Source: Flavobacterium limnosediminis JC2902
GTDB taxonomy: Bacteria; Bacteroidota; Bacteroidia; Flavobacteriales; Flavobacteriaceae
Assembly (NCBI RefSeq): GCF_000498535.1
Contig: NZ_AVGG01000003.1
Span: 1 to 64,000, forward strand
Length of the DNA: 64,000 bases
Direction of reading: 5' to 3'
The translations under genes were made by a program, and so were the position numbers. Of the stretch, positions 36,416 through 46,292 are shown piece by piece. Within the stretch, counting starts at the first letter, position 1. Every line of letters begins with the position of its first letter. The notes under the pieces are model-generated. The model saw only the letters and a list, made by a program, of their open reading frames with translations. It searched no databases and had not been told where the DNA came from.

Positions 36416-37237
36416 ATGGCAACAATAACTGCTGCAGACGTAAATAAATTAAGAACCATCACCGGAGCTGGTATGATGGATTGTAAAAAAGCATTAGTGG
36501 AAGCTGATGGGGATTTCGATTTAGCAATCGAGAACTTACGTAAAAAAGGTCAAAAAGTAGCTGCAAACCGTTCTGATAGAGAATCTACAGAAGGTGCTGC
36601 TATCGCTGTGGTAAACGGTGACAAAACGGCTGGTGTAGTAATCACTTTGAACTGTGAGACTGACTTCGTAGGTAAAAATGAAGGTTTCGTAAAATTAGCT
36701 ACAGATTTAGCTAACCAAGCGTTAAACTATGCTGATAAAGATTCTTTCTTGGCTTCTGATTTCGGTGGAATCACAGTTAACGAAAAATTAATCGAGCAAA
36801 CTGGTGTTATCGGTGAGAAAATTGAAGTTGGTCAGTTCGAGCGTTTAGAAGGTGCTTTTGTAGGATCTTACATCCACGCTGGAAAAATCGCTACTTTAGT
36901 TGCTTTATCCGCTAACGTTGCTGGTGGCGAAGAAGCTGCTAAAAACGTAGCTATGCAAGCTGCTGCAATGAACCCAATCGCTTTAGACGAAGCTGGTGTT
37001 GATGCTGCAACTATCGAAAAAGAAATCGAAATCGCTAAAGATTTGTTACGTCAGGAAGGCAAACCGGAAGCTATGATTGATAACATCGCTAAAGGTAAAT
37101 TAGGACGTTTCTTCAAAGACAACACTTTGGTAAACCAAGACTTCATCAAAGACGGTTCTATGAGCGTTGCCGCTTATATCAAATCGGTTGACGGTGGTTT
37201 AACTGTTACAGGTTTCAAACGTGTGGCTTTAGGATAA
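36416..37237 (+). CDS. tsf: Elongation factor Ts
   Basis: Nucleotide exchange factor for EF-Tu. 273 residues: UBA domain (1-55) with LRTITGAGMMDCKKAL, then the core domain with CETDFVGKN contacting EF-Tu. Length agrees with other flavobacteria. Ends at a strong terminator. Confidence 0.98.
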   Translation: MATITAADVNKLRTITGAGMMDCKKALVEADGDFDLAIENLRKKGQKVAANRSDRESTEGAAIAVVNGDKTAGVVITLNCETDFVGKNEGFVKLATDLANQALNYADKDSFLASDFGGITVNEKLIEQTGVIGEKIEVGQFERLEGAFVGSYIHAGKIATLVALSANVAGGEEAAKNVAMQAAAMNPIALDEAGVDAATIEKEIEIAKDLLRQEGKPEAMIDNIAKGKLGRFFKDNTLVNQDFIKDGSMSVAAYIKSVDGGLTVTGFKRVALG

Positions 37238-37260
37238 TCCATCCTGAACATAAATATACA

Positions 37261-37289
37261 AACCCCGGTCGCAAGATTGGGGTTTTTTT
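37261..37289 (+). terminator. Terminator of tsf
   Basis: AACCCCGGTC/GATTGGGGTT, 10 pairs including G-T wobbles, with a GCAA loop and seven T residues. Confidence 0.85.
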
Positions 37290-37305
37290 ATTCTCCGAAA
37301 TGGTG

Positions 37306-37313
37306 TACATTTG
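37306..37313 (+). promoter_or_regulatory. -7 box of the queuosine precursor transporter gene
   Basis: TACATTTG, exact, 17 nt before the ATG at 37331. It excludes the ATG at 37277, which lies inside the tsf terminator. Confidence 0.65.
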
Positions 37314-37330
37314 AGTTTACACCTGAAAAA

Positions 37331-38008
37331 ATGTTCAAAAGCAAAAAAGACATCGTCTATATTATCCTAGCCGGCCTCTTCATCACCAACGCCATAGTAG
37401 CCGAACTCACCGGAGGAAAACTCATCCAGATTGGCCCATTCATCATGAGCATCGGTATATTGCCCTGGCCCATCGTCTTCATAACTACCGACATCATCAA
37501 CGAACACTTCGGACGCGATGGTGTAAAAAAATTATCCTTCATAACCGCCGGACTCATTGCCTATTGCATTCTCATACTTTTCATCGGAACCAAAATACCG
37601 GCTTTTGAAACCGCAGAAACCGTAAACGACGAACAATTTTACGCTGTATTCGGTCAGGGTTTATTTATCATGGTGGCGAGTATTATTGCCTTTCTTGTCT
37701 CACAGCTTATCGACGTTACCGTTTTCTGGTTCCTTCGCAACAAAACCGGAAAGAAAATGATTTGGCTTCGCAGCACCGGTTCTACCGTCATTTCGCAACT
37801 CATCGACAGCTTTATCGTTTCCGGAATCGCCTTTTGGCTAACAGGCAAAATCACAACCAGCCAATACATCAACATGTCCTTTACAGGATATACCTTCAAA
37901 TTAATCTTAGCCGTTGCATTAACACCCCTTATCTATCTTGGTCATTATCTAATTGAAAAATATTTGCACACCGCAAATCCCGAAACAGATAGTACCAATC
38001 CTGAATAA
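37331..38008 (+). CDS. Queuosine precursor transporter (YhhQ/VUT family)
   Basis: 225 residues with six membrane helices. Family features are ELTGGKLIQIG near residue 25, PWPIVFITTDIINEHFG in helix 2-3 and STVISQLIDSFIVSGIAFW near 150. The family imports queuine or preQ precursors for tRNA modification. Inner membrane, single gene. Confidence 0.9.
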   Translation: MFKSKKDIVYIILAGLFITNAIVAELTGGKLIQIGPFIMSIGILPWPIVFITTDIINEHFGRDGVKKLSFITAGLIAYCILILFIGTKIPAFETAETVNDEQFYAVFGQGLFIMVASIIAFLVSQLIDVTVFWFLRNKTGKKMIWLRSTGSTVISQLIDSFIVSGIAFWLTGKITTSQYINMSFTGYTFKLILAVALTPLIYLGHYLIEKYLHTANPETDSTNPE

Positions 38009-38083
38009 AAAAGCACTAAAAACCAAATTGTGCATTTCATCATAGAATTCGAGCAGTTCAACAAATATGTAATTTTTAACAGA

Positions 38084-38111
38084 TTGATATACAGTATATT
38101 AGCTAATTTTA
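38084..38111 (+). promoter_or_regulatory. Promoter of the small Cys/His secreted protein
   Basis: TTG (38084-38086), 17 nt, TAATTTTA (38104-38111), one mismatch in the last base of the box; ATG 27 nt later. Confidence 0.5.
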
Positions 38112-38138
38112 CCCCCTAAACAATCAAATTTATGCATT

Positions 38139-38393
38139 ATGAGAAAGTATGTATTATTATTGGGAGCTGTGGGTGCCGTGCTGATTGCATTTGCCTTTAC
38201 CACAAACGCTAAAGAGAATGACAAAGCGCATAAAGTCACCATCTGCCATTATCCTCCTGGAAATCCGGGCAATGTTCAAAAAATAACAATTAGCACAAAT
38301 GCTGTGGAGAAGCACATAGAAAACCATGGTGATGTCGTTTTAGAAGATCCTTGCGATCCTTGTCCATGCAGAGAAGAGCAGAATCCTTACTAG
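38139..38393 (+). CDS. Small secreted protein with a VTICHYPPGNPGN motif
   Basis: 84 residues. Signal peptide at 1-24 (TTNAK), then HKVTICHYPPGNPGN and, 15 residues on, AVEKHIENHGD, followed by a short Cys-rich end (CDPCPC). The same Cys-His...His...His-Gly-Asp pattern recurs in Bacteroidota as small single or repeated domains, without a known function. The spacing of one Cys and three His suggests a metal site. Strongly transcribed single gene by its promoter and terminator. Confidence 0.7.
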   Translation: MRKYVLLLGAVGAVLIAFAFTTNAKENDKAHKVTICHYPPGNPGNVQKITISTNAVEKHIENHGDVVLEDPCDPCPCREEQNPY

Positions 38394-38411
38394 TTTACTT
38401 TAAAAAAATAT

Positions 38412-38446
38412 AAAAAGAGCAATTAGTCCCGCTGATTGCTCTTTTT
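38412..38446 (+). terminator. Terminator of the small secreted protein gene
   Basis: AAAAAGAGCAAT and ATTGCTCTTTTT form a 12-bp stem; the T arm is also the U-tract, so it can work both ways. Confidence 0.8.
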
Positions 38447-38505
38447 ATTTGTTGGTTATACACGATTAACAAAATATTTTTCATCTTTTGAAAAAAGTTT
38501 TACAT

Positions 38506-38513
38506 TATATTTG
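38506..38513 (+). promoter_or_regulatory. -7 box of tag
   Basis: TATATTTG, exact, 17 nt before the ATG of tag. Confidence 0.65.
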
Positions 38514-38530
38514 ATTCAAAGGAAAAGAAG

Positions 38531-39091
38531 ATGAATCTTAAAAACCGCTGCGCCTGGTGCGAAAAAGACGATTTATACCGCAACTACCACGATCAGGAAT
38601 GGGGCGTTCCCATTTATGACGATCAAAAAATATTTGAATTCCTGATTCTAGAAACCTTTCAGGCCGGCCTAAGTTGGTATACTGTTTTAGCCAAAAGAGA
38701 AAATTTCCGCAACGCCTTTGACAATTTCGATTATAAAAAAGTAGCCACTTATTCCGAAACCAAAATCGAAACCCTAAAACAGGACGCCGGCATCATCCGA
38801 AACGGGTTAAAAATCAAAGCCGCCGTTACCAACGCCATCGCCTTCATGGAAATTCAAAAGGAATTCGGCTCCTTCTCCGAATACATCTGGGGTTTCGTAA
38901 ATCATCAACCTGTTGACAACAAACCTCTAACCCTAAAAGACGTTCCCGCAACTTCAGAAATCTCCGATGCCTTGAGCAAAGACCTAAAAAAACGCGGCTT
39001 CAAATTCGTCGGTTCCACCGTAGTGTATGCCCACATGCAGGCCACCGGAATGGTGAATGATCATGTGGAAGACTGCTGGACGAGGAAATAG
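38531..39091 (+). CDS. tag: DNA-3-methyladenine glycosylase I
   Basis: Excises 3-methyladenine from DNA. 186 residues with RCAWCEKDDLYRNYHDQEWG at the start (zinc-ligand Cys and the recognition Tyr), LSWYTVL with the base-contacting Trp, and CW at the end with the His-x-x-x-Cys (HVEDCW) pair that completes the zinc site. Standard length. Single gene; the 3' flank carries the CAGTCGCAGTCTCAG-type word repeat. Confidence 0.95.
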   Translation: MNLKNRCAWCEKDDLYRNYHDQEWGVPIYDDQKIFEFLILETFQAGLSWYTVLAKRENFRNAFDNFDYKKVATYSETKIETLKQDAGIIRNGLKIKAAVTNAIAFMEIQKEFGSFSEYIWGFVNHQPVDNKPLTLKDVPATSEISDALSKDLKKRGFKFVGSTVVYAHMQATGMVNDHVEDCWTRK

Positions 39092-39169
39092 TTTTCAGTC
39101 GCAGTCTCAGTTTTCAGTACGACTTCACTCAAAACTCAAAATTCATAACTGATAATTCATAATTTTTAA

Positions 39170-39177
39170 TACATTTG
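39170..39177 (+). promoter_or_regulatory. -7 box of the thiamine operon
   Basis: TACATTTG, exact; transcription would start near 39182, directly at the 5' end of the TPP aptamer. Confidence 0.7.
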
Positions 39178-39184
39178 TCTCACT

Positions 39185-39265
39185 TTAGGGGTGTCTGCAA
39201 CACGCAGGCTGAGATTTTACCCTCTGAACCTGATCTGGTTAATACTAGCGTAGGGAAAAGTAAGA
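39185..39265 (+). promoter_or_regulatory. TPP riboswitch (THI box)
   Basis: The aptamer shows all family elements in order: TAGGGGTG, the CTGAGA box near 39209, ACCC, GAACCTGATCTGG and TTAATACTAGCGTAGGGAAA. It binds thiamine pyrophosphate and lowers expression of the operon. About 35 nt later CCATTCCT (39299-39306) can pair with AGGAATGG (39325-39332), which contains the thiS ATG, so control is probably by hiding the start codon; there is no terminator with a U-tract. Confidence 0.95.
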
Positions 39266-39328
39266 TGACTTCATAGTACCATTGCGTACACCTTGCAGCC
39301 ATTCCTAAAGTCGCTAAAAACAACAGGA

Positions 39329-39535
39329 ATGGAACTAAAAATCAACAACCAGTACAAACAATTCGACCGCGAAAGTATTTCCGCACAGGCTTTGCTTGAC
39401 CTCGAATTTCCCGACAGACAAAACGGAATCGCGCTTGCCGTAAACAATACCGTCATTCCCAAAACCAATTGGGAAACCACACTCCTCAACGAAACCGACG
39501 ACATTTTAATCATTACAGCCACACAAGGAGGTTGA
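39329..39535 (+). CDS. thiS: Thiamine biosynthesis sulfur carrier protein ThiS
   Basis: 68 residues from the ATG at 39329 with a ubiquitin-like fold and the required C-terminal Gly-Gly (ITATQGG). ThiF adenylates this end and sulfur is then attached as thiocarboxylate for ThiG. The start codon lies in a hairpin controlled by the TPP riboswitch. First gene of the operon. Confidence 0.93.
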   Translation: MELKINNQYKQFDRESISAQALLDLEFPDRQNGIALAVNNTVIPKTNWETTLLNETDDILIITATQGG

Positions 39536-41707
<2,172 letters not shown>

Positions 41708-41714
41708 GAAGAAC

Positions 41715-41797
41715 ATAGAATATAGAGAAAAGAATATAGACCTGAGACACTTTTCAAATAACTAATTACAGTCTTTTTTCTATTCTCTATATTCTAT
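41715..41797. repeat. Inverted repeat between thiC and the next gene
   Basis: ATAGAATATAGAGAA (41715-41729) and TTCTCTATATTCTAT (41783-41797) are exact complements of 15 nt, separated by 53 nt. The words resemble the simple AGAATATAGAG repeats common between flavobacterial genes. The RNA could fold into a hairpin between co-transcribed genes. Confidence 0.75.
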
Positions 41798-41813
41798 CAT
41801 CCAAAATAAAAAC

Positions 41814-42401
41814 ATGATCGTAATTACCAATCCGATTCCCGTTCCAAACGAAATCAGCATTATCCATTCGCTTTTCGCAGAAGGATTATCACTGCTGCAC
41901 ATCCGTAAACCCGATTTTACGGAGGCGGAAATGAAATTGTTTGTATTGGCAATAGGATCGGAATTTAAGGACCGACTGGTTTTACACAGTCAGCATCATT
42001 TGGCAGAAGAGTTTGAAATCAACCGGATTCATTATTCAGAATTGAAAAGAAAATCCATACCTGACAGATTTTGGAAACCTATCAGGTATTATTCCACATC
42101 AACACATAGTATCGAGGCTTTCAACGCATTGGAAACTGATTTTGAATACGCCTTTGTGAGTCCAGTTTACCCAAGCATTTCAAAACCAAATTATGTTTCC
42201 GAAACGAATCAAATCGAAGCAATAAAAAAACGCACCAATTTCAGAACAAAACTCGTTGCTTTGGGAGGTCTTTCATCAGAAAACATTCAACAAACATTAG
42301 AAAACGGTTTTGATGACGTTGCTCTTTTAGGCACCATTTGGCACAGTACTAACCCTATTGAAAATTTTAAAAAATGTCAGCAAATCGCCCATTCGTTTTA
42401 A
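41814..42401 (+). CDS. ThiE/TenI-like thiamine phosphate synthase family protein
   Basis: 195 residues with a TIM-barrel ThiE/TenI pattern: LLHIRKPDF near 30, VLHSQHHLAEEF, STSTHSIEAF, FAFVSPVYPSISKPNY and ALGGLSSENI with a final glycine loop. It is shorter and more divergent than the second thiE product 700 nt downstream, and lacks that protein's [11 protein letters not shown] and DGVHLG blocks. It could be a TenI-type aromatase or a specialised synthase. Residues 82-92 (IPDRFWKPIRY) are encoded by a palindromic repeat related to the one at 48769. It overlaps thiD by 28 nt. Confidence 0.75.
   Translation: MIVITNPIPVPNEISIIHSLFAEGLSLLHIRKPDFTEAEMKLFVLAIGSEFKDRLVLHSQHHLAEEFEINRIHYSELKRKSIPDRFWKPIRYYSTSTHSIEAFNALETDFEYAFVSPVYPSISKPNYVSETNQIEAIKKRTNFRTKLVALGGLSSENIQQTLENGFDDVALLGTIWHSTNPIENFKKCQQIAHSF
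42057..42089. repeat. Palindromic repeat inside the ThiE-like reading frame
   Basis: ATACCTGACAGATTTT followed by GGAAACCTATCAGGTAT (33 nt). It matches the intergenic palindrome at 48770-48802 at 27 of 33 positions. At one pair (second and second-last base) both sides changed together, T-A for C-G. Here it is read as IPDRFWKPIRY. Confidence 0.7.
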
Positions 42402-43129
42402 CCATTGCCGGACACGACCCATCAGGTGGCGCCGGCATTTTATCAGATATCAAAACATTCGAACAGCATCAGGTGTATGGTTTAGCCGTTTCAACCGGTA
42501 ATACCATCCAAACGGAAAACAAATTCCATGAAATACAATGGACGGAGCTGGATTTCGTGCTGGATTCGATAAAAACGCTTTTTAGAAATTACGATATCAA
42601 AGCCGTAAAAATCGGAATTATCCCCTCACTTGCTTATTTGAAAAAAATCGTAACCGAAATAAAAAAAAGGTCGCCTAAAACAAAAATTGTTTGGGACACG
42701 GTACTGAAATCGTCCACCGAATTTGAATTCACCACCATAGAAAATCAAACAGAACTAATTGAGATTTTACAGCAAATCGATTTGATAACGCCAAATTACA
42801 ACGAAATCCTGAAACTTTCCGATTCTGAAAATTCTGCCGAAAAAATTGCGCAAAATCTCTCGACACATTGTTTCGTGTTACTCAAAGGTGGTCATAATCC
42901 CAATCAAAAAGGGGTGGATTACTTATATTTCGATGAGGAATGTGCAAAACTAAACAGCACACTTATGGCCGTTTCCGAAAAGCACGGATCGGGTTGTGTC
43001 TTGTCTTCATCAATTACAGCAAATCTCGGTCTGGGACATGATATCATTTTAGCCTCCCTGAAAGCCAAAACCTATATCGAAAAATACCTTAACTCAAACG
43101 CCACTTTATTAGGATACCATTATGTTTAG
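42374..43129 (+). CDS. thiD: Hydroxymethylpyrimidine/phosphomethylpyrimidine kinase
   Basis: 251 residues, ribokinase-like fold. AGHDPSGGAGILSDIKTFE at the N terminus is the substrate-binding loop; GSGCVLSSSITANL near 210 is the anion hole. It phosphorylates HMP-P to HMP-PP. It overlaps both neighbours (28 and 8 nt), so translation is coupled. Confidence 0.95.
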   Translation: MSANRPFVLTIAGHDPSGGAGILSDIKTFEQHQVYGLAVSTGNTIQTENKFHEIQWTELDFVLDSIKTLFRNYDIKAVKIGIIPSLAYLKKIVTEIKKRSPKTKIVWDTVLKSSTEFEFTTIENQTELIEILQQIDLITPNYNEILKLSDSENSAEKIAQNLSTHCFVLLKGGHNPNQKGVDYLYFDEECAKLNSTLMAVSEKHGSGCVLSSSITANLGLGHDIILASLKAKTYIEKYLNSNATLLGYHYV

Positions 43130-43745
43130 CAAATTACAGTACATTTCTCAGGGAACTACGGTTGACGAACAACTGTACAACATCCACAAGGTGCTCGACA
43201 ACGGCTGTGACTGGATTCAGTTGCGGTTTAAAAACGGAAATTCGTTAGAACTTTTCGCTTTAGCGGAAGCGGTAAAAACGCTCTGTGAAGAATATCTGGC
43301 AACCCTCATCATCAACGATAAAGTCGATTTGGCACTTCAAATCAATGCCGATGGGGTGCATTTGGGACTAAATGACATGAAAGTCAAAGATGCCCGAGCC
43401 TTATTAGGCAATCATAAAATCATTGGAGGAACCGCAAATACACTGGAAGATATTTTGCAACGCACTACAGAAAACTGTGATTACATCGGACTTGGCCCCT
43501 ACCGATTCACTGCTACCAAGGAAAACCTGAGTCCGATTTTAGGTCTGGAAGGCTATCAAAACATTCTCGGCAAAATCAAGGAACAAAACATTCAGATTCC
43601 CGTTTATGCCATCGGCGGCATTGCATCGAATGATATTGAAAGCCTAATCGATACAGGTCTTCACGGAATTGCCGTTTCCGGACTAATAACCGAAAACCCA
43701 CAACTGATTACACAACTCAACGAAAAACTCTATGTCAACACTTAA
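43122..43745 (+). CDS. thiE: Thiamine phosphate synthase
   Basis: 207 residues. [50 protein letters not shown] and YAIGGI are the full ThiE set. It couples HMP-PP with the thiazole phosphate to give thiamine phosphate. It overlaps thiG by 14 nt. Confidence 0.95.
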   Translation: MFSKLQYISQGTTVDEQLYNIHKVLDNGCDWIQLRFKNGNSLELFALAEAVKTLCEEYLATLIINDKVDLALQINADGVHLGLNDMKVKDARALLGNHKIIGGTANTLEDILQRTTENCDYIGLGPYRFTATKENLSPILGLEGYQNILGKIKEQNIQIPVYAIGGIASNDIESLIDTGLHGIAVSGLITENPQLITQLNEKLYVNT

Positions 43746-44502
43746 AATAGCAGATAAAACCTTTTCTTCGCGCTTGTTTTTGGGAACGGGAAAATTCGGT
43801 TCCAACCCACAAATGGAAGAAGCGATCCTGGCCTCAGGAAGCGAATTGGTTACAGTAGCCCTAAAACGCGTCGATCTGGAAACCGAAACCGATGCAATTT
43901 TATCCCACATCAACCATTCGCATATCAATTTATTGCCGAATACTTCAGGTGCACGCAATGCGAAAGAAGCGATTTTTGCGGCTCAATTGGCGAGGGAAGC
44001 ATTGGAAACGAACTGGCTGAAACTTGAAATCCACCCAGATCCGAAATATTTACTACCCGACCCTATTGAAACCCTGAAAGCCACGGAAGAACTGGCGAAA
44101 CTGGGTTTTATCATCTTACCTTACATCCATGCCGATCCGGTGTTGTGCAAACGATTGGAAGATGCGGGAACTTCAGCGGTAATGCCCTTAGGTTCTCCGA
44201 TTGGAAGCAACAAAGGATTAAAAACCGAAGATTTTTTGGAAATCATAATTGAACAAAGTAAAGTACCCGTAATTGTGGATGCAGGAATTGGCGCACCATC
44301 CCACGCGGCAAGAGCCATGGAAATGGGTGCCGATGCCGTTTTGGTCAACACCGCCATTGCCGTGGCCGGAAATCCGAAATTGATGGCGGAAGCTTTCAGA
44401 GAAGCTGTCATTGCCGGACGAAAAGCTTATGAAGCACAATTGGCACAAACCGGGAATAAAGCGGTAGCATCAAGTCCATTGACGGCATTTTTGTATGAAT
44501 AA
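43732..44502 (+). CDS. thiG: Thiazole synthase
   Basis: 256 residues, TIM barrel. [24 protein letters not shown] with the Schiff-base lysine region, [22 protein letters not shown] and the [10 protein letters not shown] phosphate loop. It assembles the thiazole ring from deoxyxylulose phosphate, dehydroglycine and the ThiS thiocarboxylate. dxs, the source of deoxyxylulose phosphate, starts at the far end of this window. Confidence 0.97.
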   Translation: MSTLKIADKTFSSRLFLGTGKFGSNPQMEEAILASGSELVTVALKRVDLETETDAILSHINHSHINLLPNTSGARNAKEAIFAAQLAREALETNWLKLEIHPDPKYLLPDPIETLKATEELAKLGFIILPYIHADPVLCKRLEDAGTSAVMPLGSPIGSNKGLKTEDFLEIIIEQSKVPVIVDAGIGAPSHAARAMEMGADAVLVNTAIAVAGNPKLMAEAFREAVIAGRKAYEAQLAQTGNKAVASSPLTAFLYE

Positions 44503-44584
44503 TTGTTTTAATTACTAATACAAAATCACGAAGACTTCGCTGACTTGCGCAGAAATAGAATTAAGCATATTGACATTAAAAAGT

Positions 44585-44615
44585 CTGCGAAAATCTGCGA
44601 AGTCTGCGTGAAAAA
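44585..44615 (+). repeat. CTGCGAAAATCTGCG repeat, left of the GxxExxY gene
   Basis: 31 nt beginning CTGCGAAAATCTGCGAAGT and ending CTGCGTGAAAAA. It is identical to the copy at 45058-45088 except for one base, and closely related to 39767-39797. A degenerate form lies just upstream (44541-44560). Confidence 0.85.
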
Positions 44616-44671
44616 TAATCTAATAAATTTTCTATCTAATTCAATCCATACTATAAATAAATATCAAAGCC

Positions 44672-45049
44672 ATGACAGAAAATGAAATATCATACGCCGT
44701 AAGAGGAGCAATTTCAAAAGTTTACAGAAAACTTGGTCCGGGACTACTTGAATCCGTTTATGAAAGTGCTTTATATCATGAATTAACAAAAGTGAACTTG
44801 AAAGTCCAAAGACAAGTGGAAATTTCTGTGCCTTATGATGACATCATATTAGATGTGGCTTTTAGAATAGATTTACTTGTTGAAGACAAAGTAATCATAG
44901 AATTAAAATCGGTTGAAGATTTAGCTCCTATACATTTCAAACAACTCACAACTTATTTGAAACTAACGGATAAAAAACTTGGCTTACTTGTAAATTTTAA
45001 CTCGGCTGATATATTCAGTGGCATCAGACGAATTGCAAACCAATTATAA
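44672..45049 (+). CDS. GxxExxY protein (PD-(D/E)XK nuclease superfamily, PDDEXK_3)
   Basis: 125 residues. The name-giving motif is GPGLLESVYE near residues 22-31. Further on lie VAFRIDLLVEDKVIIELKSVE (Asp and Glu-x-Lys of the nuclease-like core) and HFKQLTTYLKLTDKKLGLLVNF. The family is common and multi-copy in Bacteroidota, without a demonstrated function. It is an oddity here: it splits thiG from thiH and is flanked by two near-identical 31-nt repeats, which suggests it was inserted as a unit. It has no role in thiamine synthesis that I can see. Confidence 0.85.
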   Translation: MTENEISYAVRGAISKVYRKLGPGLLESVYESALYHELTKVNLKVQRQVEISVPYDDIILDVAFRIDLLVEDKVIIELKSVEDLAPIHFKQLTTYLKLTDKKLGLLVNFNSADIFSGIRRIANQL

Positions 45050-45057
45050 AATCCAGG

Positions 45058-45088
45058 CTGCGAAAATCTGCGAAGTCCGCGTGAAAAA
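45058..45088 (+). repeat. CTGCGAAAATCTGCG repeat, right of the GxxExxY gene
   Basis: Starts 9 nt after the GxxExxY stop codon and ends 10 nt before the thiH ATG. It matches the left copy at 30 of 31 positions. Confidence 0.85.
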
Positions 45089-45098
45089 GACAAAAAAA

Positions 45099-46214
45099 AT
45101 GAGCACATTCAAAAACATTTTTGAAAATTACGATTGGGACACCATTCAAAATAAAATATACCAGACTACGGAAACGGAAGTCCGAAACACCTTAGCAAAA
45201 TCCAAAAAAAATATGGATGACTTTCTTGTACTGATTTCCCCGGCAGCGAAACAATTTCTTGAAGAAATGGCCCAACAAAGTCATGTTTTAACAAAAAAAC
45301 GTTTCGGAAAAACCATCCAGATGTATGCCCCTATGTACCTGAGCAACGAATGCCAGAACATCTGTACGTATTGTGGTTTCAGTCTGGACAATAAAATCAA
45401 ACGAAAAACACTGACAAACAGCGAAATTGAACTGGAAGTGGCCGAACTGAAAAAAGCAGGATTCGACCATGTGTTGCTGGTCACCGGAGAAGCGAATTAC
45501 ACGGTGAACATCAACTATTTCCTGACCGCCGTGACACAAATTAAGGAGCATTTTTCTTCTATTTCTGTGGAAGTGCAGCCGTTAACCGAAGAAGAGTATC
45601 AGCAATTACACGAAGCGGGTGTGCATACCGTTTTGGTGTATCAGGAAACCTACCATCGGGAAGTGTATAAAGAATACCATCCAAAGGGAAAAAAATCCAA
45701 TTTCGATTTCCGTTTGGAAACCCCGGACCGTGTGGGCAAAGCCGGAATCCACAAAATCGGACTGGGTGTTTTGCTGGGACTGGAAGATTGGCGTACCGAC
45801 AGTTTCTTTAACGCCTTACACCTCGATTATCTGCAAAAAACCTATTGGCAGAGCAAATATTCCGTTTCCTTCCCACGTTTGCGTCCGGCGGAAGGGATTA
45901 TCGAGCCGAATTTCATCATGGAAGACAGCGAACTACTCCAATTGATTTGCGCCTATCGTCTTTGGAATGAAGATTTGGAAATATCCATTTCGACCCGTGA
46001 AAACGAGAAATTCAGAGACAATATCATTCCGATTGGCGTGACTTCAATGAGTGCCGGATCGAAAACCAACCCAGGCGGTTATGCGGTTGACGTGGAATCG
46101 CTGGAACAGTTTGAAACGAGCGATGAACGTTCGGCACACGAAATTGCCTCGATGATTTCAAGCAAAGGTTATGAACCGGTTTGGAAAGACTGGGACAGAA
46201 GCTTCAGTCTTTAA
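45099..46214 (+). CDS. thiH: 2-iminoacetate synthase (tyrosine lyase) ThiH
   Basis: 371 residues from the ATG at 45099 (MSTFKNIFENYDW); the upstream in-frame start overlaps the GxxExxY gene and is not family-like. Radical-SAM motif ECQNICTYCGF near residue 88, then LLVTGEAN. It cleaves tyrosine to give dehydroglycine for ThiG, without needing O2; no thiO is present. The gene normally follows thiG directly. Confidence 0.96.
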   Translation: MSTFKNIFENYDWDTIQNKIYQTTETEVRNTLAKSKKNMDDFLVLISPAAKQFLEEMAQQSHVLTKKRFGKTIQMYAPMYLSNECQNICTYCGFSLDNKIKRKTLTNSEIELEVAELKKAGFDHVLLVTGEANYTVNINYFLTAVTQIKEHFSSISVEVQPLTEEEYQQLHEAGVHTVLVYQETYHREVYKEYHPKGKKSNFDFRLETPDRVGKAGIHKIGLGVLLGLEDWRTDSFFNALHLDYLQKTYWQSKYSVSFPRLRPAEGIIEPNFIMEDSELLQLICAYRLWNEDLEISISTRENEKFRDNIIPIGVTSMSAGSKTNPGGYAVDVESLEQFETSDERSAHEIASMISSKGYEPVWKDWDRSFSL

Positions 46215-46292
46215 ATTACAATTACCTGTTTTAGAAAAACCACCTTATCCTTCAGCAATACGTCCAATGAAAGCAGACTTCAAACACAAACC

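Noticed and set aside
44672..45049. GxxExxY gene as part of a restriction or defence system
   Set aside because: No partner nuclease, methylase or toxin-antitoxin gene is adjacent; all neighbours are thiamine genes.
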